From Mucilaginibacter saanensis (GTDB lineage: Bacteria > Bacteroidota > Bacteroidia > Sphingobacteriales > Sphingobacteriaceae): a DNA stretch of 64,000 nucleotides. Below, piece by piece: positions 8,413-17,775 of the stretch. The position numbers and the translations under genes were made by a program. The notes below the pieces were generated by a model. The model was given only the letters and a program-made list of their open reading frames with translations. It searched no databases and had not been told where the DNA came from. Each line of letters starts with the position of its first letter. The stretch's first letter is position 1. Location: contig NZ_JACHBZ010000015.1 in NCBI RefSeq assembly GCF_014200575.1, positions 62,001-126,000 on the forward strand. Reading direction: 5' to 3'.

Positions 8413-9306
8413 CTATACATAAGCATCTACAAAACTATACAGATTGAATTTTTTATCTGTTAAAGCTTCGGCAATAGCTTGCCGGAGCTTTTTTTTATCA
8501 ATATGCTGCGTTAGTTTTTGCTGAATAAGCTTGTATGCTTTTTCGGTCATTAACAGTTCACGGCGTTGATGCTGTGTATTTGCAGCTTCTTTAATAAAAC
8601 TGGCTACCTCAGTAATACCCCCCGCCTGTGATGCAATGGTTTTAAACACCGGCGGCTGCTCTCCTTTTTTTTGCCCTATTATCTTTTTTAAGTTATTGGC
8701 AAATACATCTGCATCGGCCCTGTCGGCTTTATTAATAATAAAGGCATCGGCAATTTCCATCAGGCCCGATTTAATATGTTGTATTTCATCCCCGCCCTCG
8801 GGCACCAGTACTACCAGGGTAATGTCGGCAAGGCCGGCTATCTCAATTTCTGATTGTCCAACACCAACTGTTTCTATTAACACATAATTAAATCCGGCGG
8901 CGCGCAGCACGTCGGTCATTTCAATGGTTTTGGCAGACAGGCCGCCTAAGGAGCCGCGAGTAGCCAATGAACGTATGAAAACATCCGGACTGTTAAAATG
9001 CGATGCCATCCTGATCCTGTCGCCCAGTAATGATCCAAAGTTAAATGGCGATGTAGGATCGATAGCTAAAACGGCAATCTTGTTACCGTCCTTTAAAAGT
9101 AAATCAATTAATGAATTTACCAGCGTGCTTTTACCCGCTCCCGGCGGCCCTGTTATGCCTATTATTGGTGTTGTTGTATTAAAGTTAAGGTTCTTTAATA
9201 ATTCTGTGCTGCCTTGCAGGTCATTTTCAATAATAGTTAAAGCGCGTGCAACCAGCTTAAAGTTGTTGCAGTTAATTATTGCCGGTTTGTTAAAAGCAGT
9301 TGCCAC
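8413..9306 (-). CDS. meaB: Methylmalonyl-CoA mutase-associated GTPase MeaB (ArgK family)
   Basis: 297 residues. G1 GPPGAGKS at 53-60, a Walker-B-like LAIDPTSPF, ETVGVGQSE (G3 region) and NKAD (G4) define the MeaB/ArgK G3E GTPase. LLGDRIRM and FIRSLATRGSLGG are the family switch motifs. It protects and reloads the B12-dependent methylmalonyl-CoA mutase; no mutase gene is in the window, so the pair is split here. The older label as an arginine-transport kinase (ArgK) is obsolete. Confidence 0.95.
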   Translation of the reverse strand: MATAFNKPAIINCNNFKLVARALTIIENDLQGSTELLKNLNFNTTTPIIGITGPPGAGKSTLVNSLIDLLLKDGNKIAVLAIDPTSPFNFGSLLGDRIRMASHFNSPDVFIRSLATRGSLGGLSAKTIEMTDVLRAAGFNYVLIETVGVGQSEIEIAGLADITLVVLVPEGGDEIQHIKSGLMEIADAFIINKADRADADVFANNLKKIIGQKKGEQPPVFKTIASQAGGITEVASFIKEAANTQHQRRELLMTEKAYKLIQQKLTQHIDKKKLRQAIAEALTDKKFNLYSFVDAYV

Positions 9307-9423
9307 GTTAATATTTATAAGTACAAATGAATAAAATTATCGTAACATAAGTTAATTTAATCTTTATTATTGCAATTGTACGGCTGTTAATTTGCTAACA
9401 GACTCATACAACTGAAAAGTATA

Positions 9424-10416
9424 ATGCCCGGTATTGATAAAAAAGGAATACAGCACATTTTAATTAGCAGAACTGATGCCATTGGCGATGTAGTGCTTAC
9501 CCTGCCTATGGCAGCCTATATAAAAGCATTGTTTCCTGGTGTTGTAGTGTCATTTTTGGGTCGTACCTATACCCAGCCCGTAGTTAAGGCCTGTACAGCG
9601 GTTGATAGTTTTGTGAACTATGACGAGATCAGGGCACTGCCGGAAACTGCACAAAGTAATTACCTGAAAGGAAAGAAAATTGATGTCATAATTCATGTTT
9701 TCCCCAATAAACACGTAGCTACAATAGCCAGAAATGCGGGTATTAAACTACGAATTGGTACCACCAACAGGCTTTATCACTGGTACACCTGTAATAAACT
9801 GGTAAAGCTAAGCCGCAAAAAGTCAGACCTGCATGAAGCGCAATTGAACCTGATATTATTAAATCCGTTGGGCATCGTCAGCATACCATCGTTGCAAAAG
9901 GTTATTGATCATTATAGTTTCACGCGCGTTATAAAGCTACCGGTATCATTGTCAAATAAGCTTGCAGGCGGTAAGTTTAATCTTATTTTTCACCCCAAAT
10001 CGCACGGAAGCGGTATAGAGTGGGGTTTGGATAAATACGCCCAATTGATTAATCTATTGCCAGCCGATAAATTTAACATCATTATAACCGGTTCAGATAA
10101 GGAAAAACATTTGATAGGCGATTGGATAAAAACGTTGCCCGTTCATGTTGTTGATATGACCGGGCAGATGTCGCTTGATGAGCTCATCGCATTTATAGGT
10201 AAGGCCGATGGTTTACTGGCCTCGGGAACCGGACCTCTGCACCTGGCCGCTGCGGCGGGTATACATACCTTAGGATTGTTCCCATCGTTACGGCCAATAC
10301 ATCCCGGCCGCTGGGCACCCTTGGGCAAAAAGGCAGGTTACCTTGAAAGTGGCTCCAATAATTTAGATGAGATAAGTGCTGAAATAGTGGCGAAAACAAT
10401 TAATAGCTGGAAATGA
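9424..10416 (+). CDS. Glycosyltransferase family 9 (heptosyltransferase-like)
   Basis: 330 residues with the GT9 fold. N-terminal LISRTDAIGDVVLTLPMAAYIK is the RfaF/WaaF hallmark; HPKSHGSGIEWGLDKYAQLI starts the C-terminal domain and LLASGTGPLHLAAAAGIHTLGLF is the nucleotide-sugar loop. It likely adds a sugar to lipid A-core or another surface glycan on the cytoplasmic face. It overlaps the next glycosyltransferase by 4 bases (ATGA), so the two are translationally coupled. It opens the glycan cluster reaching to about 16.8 kb. Confidence 0.92.
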   Translation: MPGIDKKGIQHILISRTDAIGDVVLTLPMAAYIKALFPGVVVSFLGRTYTQPVVKACTAVDSFVNYDEIRALPETAQSNYLKGKKIDVIIHVFPNKHVATIARNAGIKLRIGTTNRLYHWYTCNKLVKLSRKKSDLHEAQLNLILLNPLGIVSIPSLQKVIDHYSFTRVIKLPVSLSNKLAGGKFNLIFHPKSHGSGIEWGLDKYAQLINLLPADKFNIIITGSDKEKHLIGDWIKTLPVHVVDMTGQMSLDELIAFIGKADGLLASGTGPLHLAAAAGIHTLGLFPSLRPIHPGRWAPLGKKAGYLESGSNNLDEISAEIVAKTINSWK

Positions 10417-11474
10417 GTAAACCCAATGTGTTAATAACTTTTGACTCAATGAGATACCCGAATACCGGGTTATATTATTTTGGTAAAAGCCTGGGTAAAG
10501 CGCTGATTGAGGAAAATGACCCCCGTTTTAATTTAAACTACTTTTTGTATGATACTGCCACAACCGAGTTTGATGGTGACGGTGTTAAGAAAATATATCT
10601 TGAAAAGTATCATAAGCTGTTTTTTTTTAATCGTCACCGCATCAAGCTTTTTCATTTTACAGATCAGTTTTCAAGGTTAAGTCCTAAAAAGGTGAGCGGA
10701 AAAAAAATATTAACCATCCACGATATCAATCAGAAACATGAAAATACAAGTGCCAAGGCTTTAAAGCATTATCTTGGTAAATTGGGCGATCGTATTTACT
10801 CATGCGATAGGATTGTTGCCATATCAAACTTTGCAGCCAGCGATATACTGGGCTATTTTCCTGATGTGGCAGACCGATTGAGCGTTATTTATAATGGTGC
10901 CGATAAGCTGGAGTTAAAATCAGGCCATGAACCGGCATACGAACCTCAAAAGCCATTTTTATTTACCATAGGTATTGTTGCCGCAAAAAAAAACTTTCAT
11001 GTATTGCCCGCCCTGCTGGCTAATAATGATCTGGAACTGATAATTTCAGGTATCACTTCTCCATATCAGGATACTATTATGGAGGAGGCTAAAAAATATG
11101 GATGCGTCGATAGGGTAAAACTGACAGGGCCTGTATCTGACGATGATAAAACCTGGTACTATAAAAACTGTGAGGCTTTTGTTTTTCCGTCAATTGCCGA
11201 AGGTTTTGGCCTGCCGGTTATTGAGGCCATGCATTTTGGTAAACCTGTTTTTATTTCAACCCGCACATCACTGCCCGAAATTGGGGGAGATGCCGCCTAT
11301 TACTTTAATAGTTTTGACGGCGAGGATATGCAGCAGGTATTTCAGAATGGGATGCAGCATTTTAATGAGCATAACATGGCTGCCAAAGTAATGGCGCATG
11401 CCAGTAAATATAACTGGGGTAATACTGCCAGGCAATACCTGCAATTGTACCAGGATTGTATCAATGACCGATAA
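10413..11474 (+). CDS. Glycosyltransferase family 4 (GT-B)
   Basis: 353 residues. The C-terminal GT-B domain has FLFTIGIVAAKKNFHVLPAL, then VKLTGPVSDDDKTWYYKNC, and the EX7E-type motif FPSIAEGFGLPVIEAMHFGKPV (E-G-F-G-L-P-V-I-E). KILTIHDINQKHE and VAISNFAASDIL in the N-half are usual for mannosyl or glucosyl transferases of LPS core. It starts inside the stop of the GT9 gene. The exact sugar cannot be read. Confidence 0.92.
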   Translation: MSKPNVLITFDSMRYPNTGLYYFGKSLGKALIEENDPRFNLNYFLYDTATTEFDGDGVKKIYLEKYHKLFFFNRHRIKLFHFTDQFSRLSPKKVSGKKILTIHDINQKHENTSAKALKHYLGKLGDRIYSCDRIVAISNFAASDILGYFPDVADRLSVIYNGADKLELKSGHEPAYEPQKPFLFTIGIVAAKKNFHVLPALLANNDLELIISGITSPYQDTIMEEAKKYGCVDRVKLTGPVSDDDKTWYYKNCEAFVFPSIAEGFGLPVIEAMHFGKPVFISTRTSLPEIGGDAAYYFNSFDGEDMQQVFQNGMQHFNEHNMAAKVMAHASKYNWGNTARQYLQLYQDCINDR

Positions 11475-11586
11475 GCCCGCGGTATCCAAAGTATCTCCAA
11501 TGCAATTAAATACTCGTTTAGAAGTTTGTAAATATGCAGTAAAAGGGTTAATGATTATACATCATACCTACATTGTTAAATTTGTA

Positions 11587-11594
11587 TAATTTTG
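11587..11594 (+). promoter_or_regulatory. Putative -7 element of the flippase gene (TAATTTTG)
   Basis: Fits TAnnTTTG and is followed by 16 bases before the start codon. No good -33 TTTG at the usual distance. The same element with the same 16-base spacing is duplicated at 14899-14906 ahead of the gene relic. Confidence 0.5.
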
Positions 11595-11610
11595 CATCTT
11601 AATATTTTAA

Positions 11611-13455
11611 ATGAAAATTTATTTCAGGCTTCTTTCTTTTGCCAGGCCAATTGAAAAATTTGCTATACCTTATATCATTTTTACGCTGCTGTATGTAGTT
11701 TTTAGTACGTCTGTTTTAGGCTTGCTGGGGCCATTGCTTAACACTTTGTTTCATGTAGGTACTTTGGGTCCGGTTGATACGCATGAGGCTGTAAAAAACA
11801 CAAAGGACATTTCCATAGTAGATATATCTGCATGGTTCAAATACTATACGGGGCATTTTATAACACTCTATGGAGAATGGGGGGCCTTAAAATTTGTATG
11901 CGCTGTTATTATAGTAGCAGTGTTTTTGGGTAATATATTCAGGTATTTATCGCAGCGTATTATGGAAAACTTGCGTATCCATACTTTATTGAAAATAAGA
12001 AAAGCGGTGTTTGATAATGTAATGAACCTGCACATGGGCTATTTTAGCAATGAGCGTAAAGGCGATATCATGTCAAAAATAGCATCAGAGGTTCAAACGG
12101 TGCAATTTTCAGTAACTGGTACACTGCAGGTTGTTTTTAAAGAACCTTTATTGCTGATAGGATATCTTATCTGGTTGTTTGCCATATCAGCCAAACTTAC
12201 TCTAATCTCGTTGCTCATTATACCGGTAGCCGGTTTTTTGATATCGCGAATAGTGAAAAAATTGCGCTCGCAGGCAGTGGAGGCACAAAATTCCTATGCC
12301 AATATGATCAGTTATCTTGATGAGGCCCTTTCGGGGATCAAGATCATTAAGGCATTTAATGCTACCGATTTTATTATTAAACGTTTTGATGATGAAAATA
12401 CCCGTTATTCAAAAATAACCAGGGCTATGTCTAAGCGGCAGCAACTGGCTTCGCCTGTTTCTGAAACTTTGTCGGTAACCATGATTTCGTTTATTGTGTT
12501 GTATGGTGGGTACCTTATTTTTAATAAAAAATCTGATCTGAACGCCGGACAATTCATTGCCTATATCGCGTTGTTTTCGCAATTAATGCGCCCGGCTAAA
12601 GCTATTGGCGACGCCTTTAGCAACATACATTCGGGTTTGGTAGCTGGCGAGCGTATACTGGCGCTTATTGATGAAAAGCCACAAATGCAGGATGAGCCCG
12701 ATGCTGTAATTGTGGATGAATTTAATAGCAGCATCCAACTTGAAAATGTTTCATTTGCCTACAACGAGCGTATGGTGCTGAAAAATATTAACCTAACCCT
12801 GCCCAAAGGTAAAACCATAGCATTGGTTGGCCCGTCTGGGGGCGGTAAATCAACATTGATGGATCTGCTACCCCGGTTTATTGAGCCTCAAAGTGGGAGG
12901 ATTCTGGTTGATGGGGTGGATGTGCAAAAAATAAAAACAACCTCATTGCGTGGTTTAATGGGGTTTGTTAACCAGGAGTCGATATTGTTTAACGATAGCA
13001 TTTTTAATAATATAGCATTTGGTAAAACCGGTGTTACTCAGGAAGAAGTAGCAGCAGCAGCCCGCATTGCCAATGCGCATAATTTTATTCTAGAAACCGA
13101 CAACGGCTACCAGACCAATATTGGTGACAGGGGAACAAAACTATCAGGCGGACAAAGGCAACGGATCTGTATTGCCCGGGCTGTGCTCAATAATCCGCCT
13201 ATTATGTTGCTTGACGAAGCTACATCGGCGCTGGATACCGAATCTGAAAAATTGGTTCAGGAAGCTTTAAATAACCTGATGAAAAACCGAACATCACTTA
13301 TTATCGCCCACCGTCTTAGTACCATACAAAATGCCGATTTGATTATTGTGCTTGAAAACGGAATGGTTGCAGAGCAGGGTACGCACCATGAGTTGATGCT
13401 TAATAACGGTGTTTACAGGAAACTAATAGATATGCAAGCGTTTAATAACGACTAA
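11611..13455 (+). CDS. MsbA-like ABC exporter/flippase (fused TMD-NBD)
   Basis: 614 residues, full-length half-transporter. The six-helix ABC type-1 domain fills about 15-330 and includes the coupling segment MENLRIHTLLKIRKAVFDNV. The ATPase has Walker A GPSGGGKST, Q-loop FVNQESILFND, signature LSGGQRQRICIARA, Walker B IMLLDEATSALDT and switch AHRLS. Its place inside a glycosyltransferase cluster suggests export of a lipid-linked glycan or lipid A. It ends 8 bases before the convergent glycosyltransferase. A decayed copy of its promoter and first 35 codons lies at about 14881-15019. Confidence 0.93.
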   Translation: MKIYFRLLSFARPIEKFAIPYIIFTLLYVVFSTSVLGLLGPLLNTLFHVGTLGPVDTHEAVKNTKDISIVDISAWFKYYTGHFITLYGEWGALKFVCAVIIVAVFLGNIFRYLSQRIMENLRIHTLLKIRKAVFDNVMNLHMGYFSNERKGDIMSKIASEVQTVQFSVTGTLQVVFKEPLLLIGYLIWLFAISAKLTLISLLIIPVAGFLISRIVKKLRSQAVEAQNSYANMISYLDEALSGIKIIKAFNATDFIIKRFDDENTRYSKITRAMSKRQQLASPVSETLSVTMISFIVLYGGYLIFNKKSDLNAGQFIAYIALFSQLMRPAKAIGDAFSNIHSGLVAGERILALIDEKPQMQDEPDAVIVDEFNSSIQLENVSFAYNERMVLKNINLTLPKGKTIALVGPSGGGKSTLMDLLPRFIEPQSGRILVDGVDVQKIKTTSLRGLMGFVNQESILFNDSIFNNIAFGKTGVTQEEVAAAARIANAHNFILETDNGYQTNIGDRGTKLSGGQRQRICIARAVLNNPPIMLLDEATSALDTESEKLVQEALNNLMKNRTSLIIAHRLSTIQNADLIIVLENGMVAEQGTHHELMLNNGVYRKLIDMQAFNND

Positions 13456-13463
13456 CCTTTATA

Positions 13464-14708
13464 TCATTTGCCGGCAACAAAGTTTATTGCTTTGTTAATT
13501 TTTTCAATCACTACCGGCCATGTATAGTTTTCTGTTACGTATTTTTGAGCGTTTTGGCCCAGTGTTGTTATATCAACACCCGGATTAGTTAAGGTGTTGA
13601 TTGCCTGTTGAAAGGTATTAAAATCGTGATATAAAAAGCCGGCTTTGCTATTATTAATGTGGTCTTTTAATACCTCACATTGCTCATTGGCTATAACCGG
13701 TATGCCATAAGCCATACTCTCCAGAGTAACCATTGATAAACTTTCGTAAAACGACGGTATGATGAGGGCTGTTGCACCCTTTAATAGTGCTATTTTAACG
13801 TCTTCATCAACAAAGCCCATAACAACAATGTCAGGATGTCGGGGGATTTCCATAAATGCAAGACCAACCAATACCAACTTCAGATTTTTGCCTGTTGAGC
13901 TTTTATACTTTAAAAAATGATCAAACAAAACCTTGCAGCCCTTTGCTACATCTATCCGGCCAATATAAATCAGGTATTCGCCGGTGTAGTTTAAAATATC
14001 ACTTGCCTGTAGCACTATTGCAGGTTGTAAAGGCTCAACACCCACAGCAACTACATCTGAGTATATATCCTGGTTATTAAACATCAGGTTCACGAATTTT
14101 TTTTCGCTTATGGTATTATATAATATAGCAGCTGGTGTTTTAAAAAATAATTTAAACCAAGGGTAATAAATCGGTTGCTCGTCATGTGCGGTAGGTATTA
14201 AGATTGATTTTTCGGGAGCTATCTTTATACCATAAATAGTGGGATAATATAAATAGGTAAAAAATATTAAAGCATCATATTCAGCATGATTTTCTTCCAG
14301 GTGTTTTATAAGCCCCGGAGTATAAGGCCCCTGTTGTTTAATCCATTCGTCACTATCTTTTTCGATACTTTTGATAGGTAAACGTTGCTCATAAGCATCA
14401 AGCAATCCAAAAAAACGAAGTGCTTTTTGGTATAGCCTTTTTTTTCTTAATTTTCTGTCTATCAGGGTGAATTTTTTCCAGTTGCGTACGGTGTTGGTAG
14501 CAAAACGGAGTACCTTGATGTTGTTTATGTATTCGGTTCCCTCAGTATATTCATCGGCCCAGCTTAAATAATCCTTGGCGCATGAGGTGAGTATTTCTAC
14601 ATCGTATATATTTTTAAGCTTTTCTGCTACTATCCTGCAATGGTACTCGGCGCCGCCATTAACCTCCAGTCCATATCGTTGAACAATGAATGCGATTTTT
14701 TTTTTCAA
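13464..14708 (-). CDS. Glycosyltransferase family 4/1 (GT-B)
   Basis: 414 residues. N-terminal FIVQRYGLEVNGGAEYHCR is the glycine-rich acceptor loop of GT4 enzymes; YIGRIDVAKGCKVLFDHFL opens the nucleotide-sugar domain; PSFYESLSMVTLESMAYGIPV holds the E-X7-E pair. VMGFVDEDVKIALLKGATALI lies between. It is probably part of the surface-glycan locus although transcribed opposite to its left neighbours. Its start codon sits in a poly-T run (minus-strand poly-A), typical of the A/T-rich start sites here. Confidence 0.92.
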   Translation of the reverse strand: MKKKIAFIVQRYGLEVNGGAEYHCRIVAEKLKNIYDVEILTSCAKDYLSWADEYTEGTEYINNIKVLRFATNTVRNWKKFTLIDRKLRKKRLYQKALRFFGLLDAYEQRLPIKSIEKDSDEWIKQQGPYTPGLIKHLEENHAEYDALIFFTYLYYPTIYGIKIAPEKSILIPTAHDEQPIYYPWFKLFFKTPAAILYNTISEKKFVNLMFNNQDIYSDVVAVGVEPLQPAIVLQASDILNYTGEYLIYIGRIDVAKGCKVLFDHFLKYKSSTGKNLKLVLVGLAFMEIPRHPDIVVMGFVDEDVKIALLKGATALIIPSFYESLSMVTLESMAYGIPVIANEQCEVLKDHINNSKAGFLYHDFNTFQQAINTLTNPGVDITTLGQNAQKYVTENYTWPVVIEKINKAINFVAGK

Positions 14709-14880
14709 AATTAATTTTAGAATAGTTGTTAAGCTATTATGTAGCCAAATAAGGTCTTAATTTGCTACCCTTATATGGTGTTTAGTTTTAATCACTTATT
14801 CGCCAATTCACAAAGTGAATTTAAAGTAATTAAGTAAATCTTAATTATATAATAATCAGCAATTGAACAATGCCTGCACT
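14709..14880. other. A/T-rich gap upstream of the exporter relic
   Basis: About 170 very A/T-rich bases with no frame longer than a few dozen codons. It should contain the minus-strand promoter of the preceding glycosyltransferase, but no clear TAnnTTTG on that strand was resolved. Confidence 0.5.
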
Positions 14881-15019
14881 TACAATGCTAATTTTATATA
14901 GTTTTGTATCTTATATATTAGAATGAAAATGTATGCAATTCTTTCTTTGCCAAACTTATCAAAGAATTTGCTTTCCCACATCTTATATGCAATATATTTT
15001 AATAATATCTTATAGGATG
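14881..15019 (+). pseudogene. Decayed copy of the 5' end (with promoter) of the MsbA-like exporter gene
   Basis: 14881-14960 aligns with the upstream and start region of the exporter gene at 11611. Both show TAnnTTTG (TAGTTTTG, 14899-14906), 16 bases to ATG (14923), and ATGAAAAT.TAT. After one frameshift the translation reads AKLIKEFAFPHLI against ARPIEKFAIPYII in the intact gene. Several stops follow within 100 bases and no later part of the exporter is recognisable. This is a truncated duplication, perhaps left by rearrangement of the glycan cluster. Its promoter may now serve the gene at 15083. Confidence 0.7.
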
Positions 15020-15082
15020 CTTTAATACCTGTATGGGTTGTTACAGCGGCCTTTGGTAATATGTAGTATTTGTTTATTTATT

Positions 15083-15889
15083 ATGATTGATTTTAAAGTA
15101 TCTGTTGTTATACCATTTTACAAGGACAATATTTCTGCTCTTGAAAAAATAGCCTTGGAGCAAGCCAAAAAAATATTATCGGGCTATCCGATAATTGCGA
15201 TAAAACCCCAAAGCTTGATATTGCCCGATGAGTTAAACGACTTTCCATTTACGGATGTTATGAGCTTTGACGATAAGTATTTTAAAGATATTCAGGGTTA
15301 CAATGCCTTGATGCTTGCTGATACTTTTTACGGGCAATTTTTAGCTTATGATTATATATTGATACACCAGTTGGATGCTTTTGTATTTAAAGATGAGTTG
15401 AGCTATTGGTGCAAACAGGGGTATGATTATATAGGTGCACCATGGATTAGTCATTATAAATATTCAGATTTTGTAAAAGCTATAAAATCAAAAATTCAGT
15501 ATAAGTGGCACACCCGGTTTAACGTGCAAAGAGAGGGTTTGCCATCGCCTATGCAGTTTGAGCGTAAAATTGGGAACGGTGGTTTTTCTTTACGCCGTGT
15601 ACATAAATTTTACGAATTGAGTATTAGTATGAAAGTGCAGATGCAAGTTTATTTAACTAACAACCATCACCGGTTTAATGAAGATGTTTTTTGGAGTGTA
15701 GAGGTAAATCGTAAGCGAAATCATTTGCGTATCCCTTCCTACAAAAAAGGGTTAAAGTTTTCGATTGAATTGTTGCCAGAAAAAGCGCTTAAGCTAAATA
15801 ATAATGAAATTCCCTTCGGTTGCCATGCCTGGGATAAACACCTTGATTTTTGGAGGCCAATATTTAAGAATTATGGCTACCATATTTAA
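15083..15889 (+). CDS. DUF5672-type putative glycosyltransferase
   Basis: 268 residues from the ATG at 15083 (MIDFKVSVVIPFY); a farther in-frame ATG at 15038 lies in the leader derived from the relic and is less likely. VSVVIPFYKDNIS starts a GT-A-like fold; YDYILIHQLDAFVFKDEL resembles a DxD-like region; YDYIGAPW and RKIGNGGFSLRRV are hallmarks of the DUF5672 family found in glycan clusters; FGCHAWDK is near the end. Substrate is unknown. Its last 26 bases overlap the convergent glycosyltransferase gene. Confidence 0.8.
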   Translation: MIDFKVSVVIPFYKDNISALEKIALEQAKKILSGYPIIAIKPQSLILPDELNDFPFTDVMSFDDKYFKDIQGYNALMLADTFYGQFLAYDYILIHQLDAFVFKDELSYWCKQGYDYIGAPWISHYKYSDFVKAIKSKIQYKWHTRFNVQREGLPSPMQFERKIGNGGFSLRRVHKFYELSISMKVQMQVYLTNNHHRFNEDVFWSVEVNRKRNHLRIPSYKKGLKFSIELLPEKALKLNNNEIPFGCHAWDKHLDFWRPIFKNYGYHI

Positions 15890-16772
15890 CCTTTTTTGCA
15901 GTTAAATATTTTTTAAGTGTATAGTAATTCAACTTTAAAAACAGTTTCGGATCAAGCTTAAAAAAAGATTTGTTTTTATATAATACTTTAACACATATAA
16001 TTAATGGATAGTTGAACTCGACGATTTTATCAATAAAATCTTTAAAAGTGGTTTTTTCAATATAGATAATTTGCTTTGACGAAAGTTTTTCAACATTTAC
16101 AGGCAAATGCCAACTCCATTTATTATAAAGTTTTAAATTTTCACCCAAATAGGTTTTGTCAAAAACACCTTCAGATAAGTGCTCAAGTAATATCTCAAAG
16201 CTAACGGCTACTTTATATTTTTGACCTACAGATAAGGAGAAATCAACATCATAGCCATGAAAACCCTTAAATGTTGTTTCATCAAAAATAAATTCTTGCA
16301 CTACCTTTTTGGTAGTGCAAAGCCATACGCCATCAAGGCTGGCAACCTGTAACAGGTTGTCGTTATTAGGGTTGCGATAAACTAACGCTGATTTATTGTT
16401 AGTGTGCTTGAAGGATTGTATAATATTTAAATAACTGGTATTAATTCCAAGCCCACTCCAGCCAGATGGAGTTAACGGTTTATAAGCACTGCCCGCAACA
16501 CCTATTAAACCCAGTTGAGGGTCCTGATGAAATAAGGAAATTACTTTTTGCCCCCATTTTTCGGTCTTTATAAGTATATCTTCATGCATAAAGCATAAAG
16601 TATCATATTGTGCTTTTAGTATCCCTTGATTGTAAACAGCACAAATGCCCTGTGCTGCTACACTGTTGTCTGCTGCAATTATTTCGTGAGGTACGCCTAT
16701 TGTTGCCGCTATATTTTCGCTTATTTGTTTCAACAAGCTTTTGTTTGCAGAACATATAATTACTGATATCAT
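15864..16772 (-). CDS. StrF-like glycosyltransferase (GT2-related)
   Basis: 302 residues starting at MISVIICSANKS (16772); an upstream in-frame Met at 16859 would add 29 residues coded across the terminator hairpin and is rejected. EIIAADNSVAAQGICAVYNQGILKAQYDTLCFMHEDILI fits the Glyco_tranf_2_5 (StrF-like) domain, with HED as the metal-binding triad. LDGVWLCTTKK and FHGYDVDFSLS are further family motifs. A cytoplasmic enzyme of the surface-glycan locus. Its final codons overlap the opposing DUF5672 gene by 26 bases. Confidence 0.85.
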   Translation of the reverse strand: MISVIICSANKSLLKQISENIAATIGVPHEIIAADNSVAAQGICAVYNQGILKAQYDTLCFMHEDILIKTEKWGQKVISLFHQDPQLGLIGVAGSAYKPLTPSGWSGLGINTSYLNIIQSFKHTNNKSALVYRNPNNDNLLQVASLDGVWLCTTKKVVQEFIFDETTFKGFHGYDVDFSLSVGQKYKVAVSFEILLEHLSEGVFDKTYLGENLKLYNKWSWHLPVNVEKLSSKQIIYIEKTTFKDFIDKIVEFNYPLIICVKVLYKNKSFFKLDPKLFLKLNYYTLKKYLTAKKVKYGSHNS

Positions 16773-16832
16773 ATATTGATGCAAATGTAAAGGATAAAAA
16801 ATGCAATTAAAATAATATTTAAAAGCAAGCAA

Positions 16833-16874
16833 AACACATAAGCCGCTGTGGTTTATCACAGCGGCTTATGTGTT
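16833..16874. terminator. Long bidirectional-type terminator hairpin
   Basis: Perfect 18-bp stem (AACACATAAGCCGCTGTG and its complement) with a 6-base loop. Leaving the beta-barrel gene (minus strand) the hairpin is followed by TTTTGCTTGCTTTTA. It lies 29 bases past that gene's stop and 60 bases ahead of the StrF-like start. Confidence 0.88.
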
Positions 16875-16903
16875 TATATAAAAGATGGTGATTAACTACC
16901 TCC

Positions 16904-17587
16904 TTATTGAAATTTAAAGCCTAAACCAACTTGCCAAACCTGGTTGCGGAAATCAGGCAGATCAGCATCGGTAGAAGTATTTTTTGAAAAGTCAAAATTG
17001 TACCGGCCACGTAACTCCGCATACCTGTTCAGATCAATACTTATACCAACCACACCGGCAACATAACTATGGTCGCCGTTATTGCTGTTAAAGCGTTCCT
17101 CATAAGTGGTATTAAACCCGGTATCGTACGTGTTTTTAGTCGATGTTAAGAAAGTAAGCTGCGGGCCGGCTACAACACTAAACCCACGTGCAAGCCTGAA
17201 TTTTAACAGCAGGGGCACATCAATATAGTTGGTACGTTGGGTAAACTTACCGTAATCTGTATTGGCACTATAACCTTTTTGCGAGAATAACAACTCCGGC
17301 GCAAATGATATAGGATATGCCAACGGAACTTCCAGTGTAAGCCCCGCATTTAAGCCAACAATACTGCTTGAGCTAAAACGAGGGTCATAAGCATCCACCG
17401 TGTTTGAAATGTTCATACCCGCGGTTAAGCCCGCTTTAATCTGGTAAAAATCGTCGCTCTGCCTGCGTGGGCGTTCATGCCTTACATACCGGCGAGGTGG
17501 CCTGCGGCGTGGGCCATCATAATAACTTTGGGCACTTACTGAGCCTACTGCAAAGAAGCATATGGCCAAAAAGATAAATTTTTTCAT
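16904..17587 (-). CDS. Outer membrane beta-barrel protein (PorT-like family)
   Basis: 227 residues. Signal peptide MKKFIFLAICFFAVGSVSAQ; an Arg/Pro-rich segment (DGPRRRPPRRYVRHERPRR) follows, then a barrel domain of the OMP_b-brl_2 type from about 50: IKAGLTAGMNISN, LEVPLAYPISFAPELLFSQKGY, IDVPLLLKFRLARGFSVVAGPQ and terminal QVGLGFKFQ. The last residue Phe/Gln-type end fits an outer membrane barrel signal. Role unknown. The very basic linker after the signal peptide is unusual and may touch LPS or peptidoglycan (inference). Confidence 0.88.
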   Translation of the reverse strand: MKKFIFLAICFFAVGSVSAQSYYDGPRRRPPRRYVRHERPRRQSDDFYQIKAGLTAGMNISNTVDAYDPRFSSSSIVGLNAGLTLEVPLAYPISFAPELLFSQKGYSANTDYGKFTQRTNYIDVPLLLKFRLARGFSVVAGPQLTFLTSTKNTYDTGFNTTYEERFNSNNGDHSYVAGVVGISIDLNRYAELRGRYNFDFSKNTSTDADLPDFRNQVWQVGLGFKFQ

Positions 17588-17740
17588 TTTTTTTTAATTG
17601 TTTTTTAACGGTAGTGAAACCATCCCGGGCGTTCTCACTTTTTAACCTTTGCCCTTTATAGTTTCATGTTTGGTTTGTTTTATATATGCATAGAGTAAAA
17701 ATTAATGCAAAGGTTTATTAACAGTTTAATTTTTATAATA

Positions 17741-17775
17741 TTTGAATATCCCCTATCTGTTAAAACATAAATTTG
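17741..17775 (+). promoter_or_regulatory. Promoter of the GH3 gene, probably near-leaderless
   Basis: TTTG at 17741-17744, a 23-base spacer, then TAAATTTG at 17768-17775, an exact TAnnTTTG. The ATG follows only 4 bases later, so transcription would begin at or beside the start codon. Confidence 0.6.

Noticed and set aside
15038..15082. Upstream start for the DUF5672 gene
   Set aside because: The extra 15 residues are coded in the leader next to the exporter relic and precede the conserved VSVVIPFY start.
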